NCBI GenBank assembly: GCA_025738555.1
Contig: JAOVFP010000013.1
Span: forward strand, 1,178,001 to 1,242,000
Source of the DNA: Cyathus striatus
Lineage: Eukaryota > Basidiomycota > Agaricomycetes > Agaricales > Nidulariaceae
Reading direction: 5' to 3'
DNA length: 64,000 nucleotides
Part shown: in pieces, positions 61,579 through 64,000 of the stretch
Position numbering within the stretch: the stretch's first letter is position 1
Layout of the letters: each line of letters opens with the position of its first letter
The notes under the pieces: model-generated
The model's database searches: none
What the model saw: only the letters and a program-made list of their open reading frames with translations
What the model was told of the DNA's origin: nothing
Made by a program: the position numbers and the translations under genes

Positions 61579-63138
61579 ATGTTCAACTCGTTCACACTCG
61601 TTATTCTCGTAGGACTCATCAGTACTACCGCCCTCGGCGCTCCATTCCCCGTAGAGGGTCGCGATAACGCATTGGACGCCAAAGAGCGACGTCAATTCAA
61701 CTTCCCAGGATTCCCGTCCTCCTCTGGCCTTCCATCTGGTGGCGCTGGTGGTGCATCCGGATTTCTAGCCTTCCCTATCGCCGGGTTTTCGTCCGGAGGA
61801 TCTGGATTCGCATCTTTTGGCTTCCCATTTTCGTTCCCGAGTCAGGCGGGTGGAACACCAACTGCTACTCCCTCAGCAGGAAGTTCAACAGATACCCCTT
61901 CAGAAAGTTCAATGGCTACCCCTTCAGCAGCAGTTCCAACGGCTGCCACCCCATCCGCTGTATGTACTTCGTTTCTTCGTTTCGAAAATGATCAGAAAAT
62001 AACTTGAATTCCAGTCAGCCGTAGATGAGACTTCAGCAGCAGTCCCAACGGCCGCCACCCCATCCGCTGTATGTACTTCGTTTCTTCGTTTTGAAAATGA
62101 TCAGAAAATAACTTGAATTTCAGTCAGCCGTAGATGAGACTTCAGCACCAGTCCCAACGGCCGCCGCCTCATCCGCTGTATGTACTTCGTTTCTTCATTT
62201 TGAAAATGATCAGAAAATAACTTGAATTTCAGTCAGCCGTAGATGAGACTTCAGCAGCATCCCCCGTAGAGGGTCGCAATAACGCATTGGACGCCAATGA
62301 GCGACGTCAATTCAACTTCCCAGGATTCCCGTCCTTCTCTGGCCTTCCCTCTGGTGGCGCATCTGGATTTCCTGCCTTCCCCACCGGCGGGTTTGTGTTC
62401 GGAGGATCTGGGTTCCCATCTTTAGGCTTTCCATTTTCGTTCCCGAGTCAGGCGGGTGGAACACCAACTGCTACCCCCTCAGCAGCAGTCCCAACGGCCG
62501 CCACCCCATCCGCTGTATGTACTTCGTTTCTTGGTTTCGAAAACGATCAGAAAATAACTTGAATTCCAGTCAGCCGTAAATGAGACTTCAGCAGCAGTTC
62601 CAACGGCCACCGCCCCATCCGCTGTATGTACTTCGTTTCTTCGTTTTGAAAATGATCAGAAAATAACTTGAATTCCAGTCAGCCATAAATGAGACTTCAG
62701 CAGCAGTCCCAACGGCCGCCGCCCCATCCGCTGTATGTACTTCGTTTCTTTGTTTCGAAAATGATCAGGAAATAACTTGAATTCCAGTCAGCCGTAGATG
62801 AGACCTCAGCAGCAGTTCCAACGGCCGCCGCCCCATCTGCTGTACGTACTTCGTTTCTTTGTTTCGAAAATGATCAGGAAATAACTTGAATTCCAGTCAG
62901 CCGTAGATGAGACCTCAGCAGCAGTTCCAACGGCCGCCGCCCCATCTGCTGTACGTACTTCGTTTCTTTGTTTCGAAAATGATCAGAAAATAACTTGAAT
63001 TCCAGTCAGCCGTAGATGAGACTTCAGCAGCAGTTCCAACGGCTGCCGTCCCATCCGCTGTATGTACTTCCTTTCTTTGTTTCGAAAATGATCAGAAAAT
63101 AACTTGAATTCCAGAGTGCCGTAGATGAGACCGACTAA
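61579..63138 (+). CDS. Secreted Phe/Gly/Pro-rich protein with tandem exon-intron repeats, paralogue C (long form)
   Basis: Ten exons: 61579-61959, 62015-62068, 62124-62177, 62233-62514, 62570-62623, 62679-62732, 62788-62841, 62897-62950, 63006-63059 and 63115-63138; 1065 nt, 354 residues. All nine introns are exactly 55 nt, phase 0, starting GTATGTAC or GTACGTAC and ending TT(C/T)CAG. Signal peptide FTLVILVGLISTTALG-AP, pro-region ending DAKERR (Kex2-type site), core QFNFPGFPSSSGLPSGG. Exon 4 carries a second pro-region and core (SPVEGRNNALDANERR then QFNFPGFP). Seven exons encode SAVDETSAAVPTAATPSA or variants, and the last encodes SAVDETD. I start at the ATG matching A and B; an in-frame ATG 39 nt upstream exists. 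Function unknown. Confidence 0.82.
61960..63114 (+). repeat. 109-bp exon-intron tandem array
   Basis: 54-nt exon plus 55-nt intron repeated; seven repeat exons of 54 nt plus one expanded exon (62233-62514). Introns differ by only a few bases from one another, e.g. TTTCTTCGTTTTGAAAATGA against TTTCTTTGTTTCGAAAATGA. Confidence 0.9.
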
Positions 63139-64000
63139 TGCAATACATAGTTTGCGCTTTAGAATGAGTTGATTTGGATACCCATATGTGAGTTGGCTAT
63201 ATGCGATCGATGTTCTCTTTTAGAGCCTGCTCTTACACTCTTGATAGATGGACATTTTGCTTCAGAAAACCAATTATAAAACAGTTCCTTGATTCTTGCT
63301 AGATATTGATTGTTGTTTGATGTATCCTGAGTTCATACGAATGATATCTATACTTGTTTTGCGACTTGATTTTGAGACTTCAATCAACGCAAAGGGGCCA
63401 CGACGAAGGAGGAATTAGGTGAGTATATACGGAATGCCTCTCCATTACATTTTCCCATTTACATTTGGGTATACTGGAAACAGTTGACGACTGATGCAAG
63501 GAAATGCAGAAAGAACATACCACTGCTGCCATTTAATTTTCCAGTTGACGATTGAGTTGACGAACGTTGACACGCGTTGATTAATTAGTTTGTTCCTGGG
63601 CATTGGCCGCAGTGCGTGAGGACTTCGATTTTGCAGTGTGCACTTATCGGTCGCAGACCCCCGCAAGTTTCACAAGTTAACAACAGCCGATCTAGAACAA
63701 TCATCCTGAGAGTCGAGAGAGAGCTGTACGTGCAACCGACGATATTGAATTATACAAGATTTGAATACAAAAGACTCGGAAACTCTTGAATAGCGTCGAT
63801 CCCATATGAACCCACTCTAACGACGTACTCATCCGTTCTCAAGACTACCTCCCAGCAAGCGCACAACACACACCAGAATCCGACTGTTTGGCGGAAGACG
63901 GAGAGTCGTAAACGAACTCGTTGAATTGTATCGTCTATCCGGAACCCACTCTTCTACTTGTCGGTATTTCATAATAAGGAATACATGTCCAATTAGTAGG
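63139..64000. other. 3' flank of paralogue C and window edge
   Basis: To about 63790 it matches (reverse complement) the flanks at 36493-36983 and 48290-49244. This stretch includes the uninterrupted site without the TA-flanked insertion (about 63520-63545). The last 200 bp are unmatched with no gene seen. Confidence 0.5.

Larger units (their letters stand above)
59845..63790 (+). repeat. Segmental duplication block C (inverted relative to A and B)
   Basis: The outer edge (59845-60115) matches 39700-39975 of block A in reverse complement. The other edge (to about 63790) matches 48290-48470 of block B in reverse complement, including GCAACCGACGATA and CGAGAGAGAGCTGTACGTGC. It contains the longest version of the repeat-protein gene. 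Confidence 0.8.

Noticed and set aside
61579..62007. Single long ORF ending in CTSFLRFENDQKIT as the full secreted protein
   Set aside because: The tail is read-through of a 55-nt intron. The same tail appears in all paralogues only because the intron is conserved; splicing continues the SAVDET repeat in frame.
62287..62562. Independent small gene starting MDANERRQ
   Set aside because: An ATG-less internal frame in the sequence; it is the in-frame second core of the paralogue C gene.

Overview
The window looks like nuclear DNA of an agaricomycete mushroom (Basidiomycota). Genes are split by many introns of about 50-60 nt with GT...AG ends. The membrane-protein families seen (DUF6533-like, DUF6534-like) are expanded in agaricomycetes, and a Zn2Cys6/Fungal_trans regulator is present. 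I see no bacterial operon, phage or CRISPR structure. Exon boundaries were read by eye from splice sites plus reading frame.

Layout. 0.3-2.9 kb (-): large membrane protein. 5.5-7.1 kb (+): HMG-CoA synthase, the mevalonate-pathway enzyme. 7.7-12.0 kb: a 4.3-kb transposon-like element with long inverted ends and a 6-bp target duplication. 13.0-13.6 kb: a MITE. 14.1-16.9 kb: convergent aldo/keto reductase (+) and short-chain dehydrogenase (-). 18.5-19.8 kb: DUF6533-like membrane gene. 20-27 kb: repeat-rich, with an orphan 185-residue gene, a PIF/Harbinger-like MITE and a broken carboxylesterase. 27.5-30.6 kb (-): a 12-exon zinc-cluster transcription factor with a 6-nt microexon. 31-35.5 kb (+): a second orphan gene copy and an intact 10-exon carboxylesterase.

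36.5-64 kb is dominated by three copies of a roughly 3.3-3.9 kb block (A 36.5-40.0, B 48.3-51.6, C inverted at 59.8-63.8). Each carries a degenerate membrane-type gene followed by a gene for a small secreted Phe/Gly/Pro-rich protein with dibasic (Kex2-type) sites. The tail of that protein is built from an 18-residue repeat. Each repeat sits on its own 54-nt exon followed by a 55-nt intron, so exon plus intron form a 109-bp tandem array. This is the most novel structure in the window. Between the blocks lie DUF6534-like genes (40.8, 44.8 and 56.2 kb), further MITEs, a TA-flanked hairpin-ended element, and a 2.27-kb nearly complete palindrome (51.7-54.0 kb) with the same outer ends as the 4.3-kb element.

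HMG-CoA synthase, the reductase, the dehydrogenase, the esterase and the regulator look functional. They do not form an obvious pathway cluster. The rest is a duplication-rich accessory region shaped by transposons and segmental copying.
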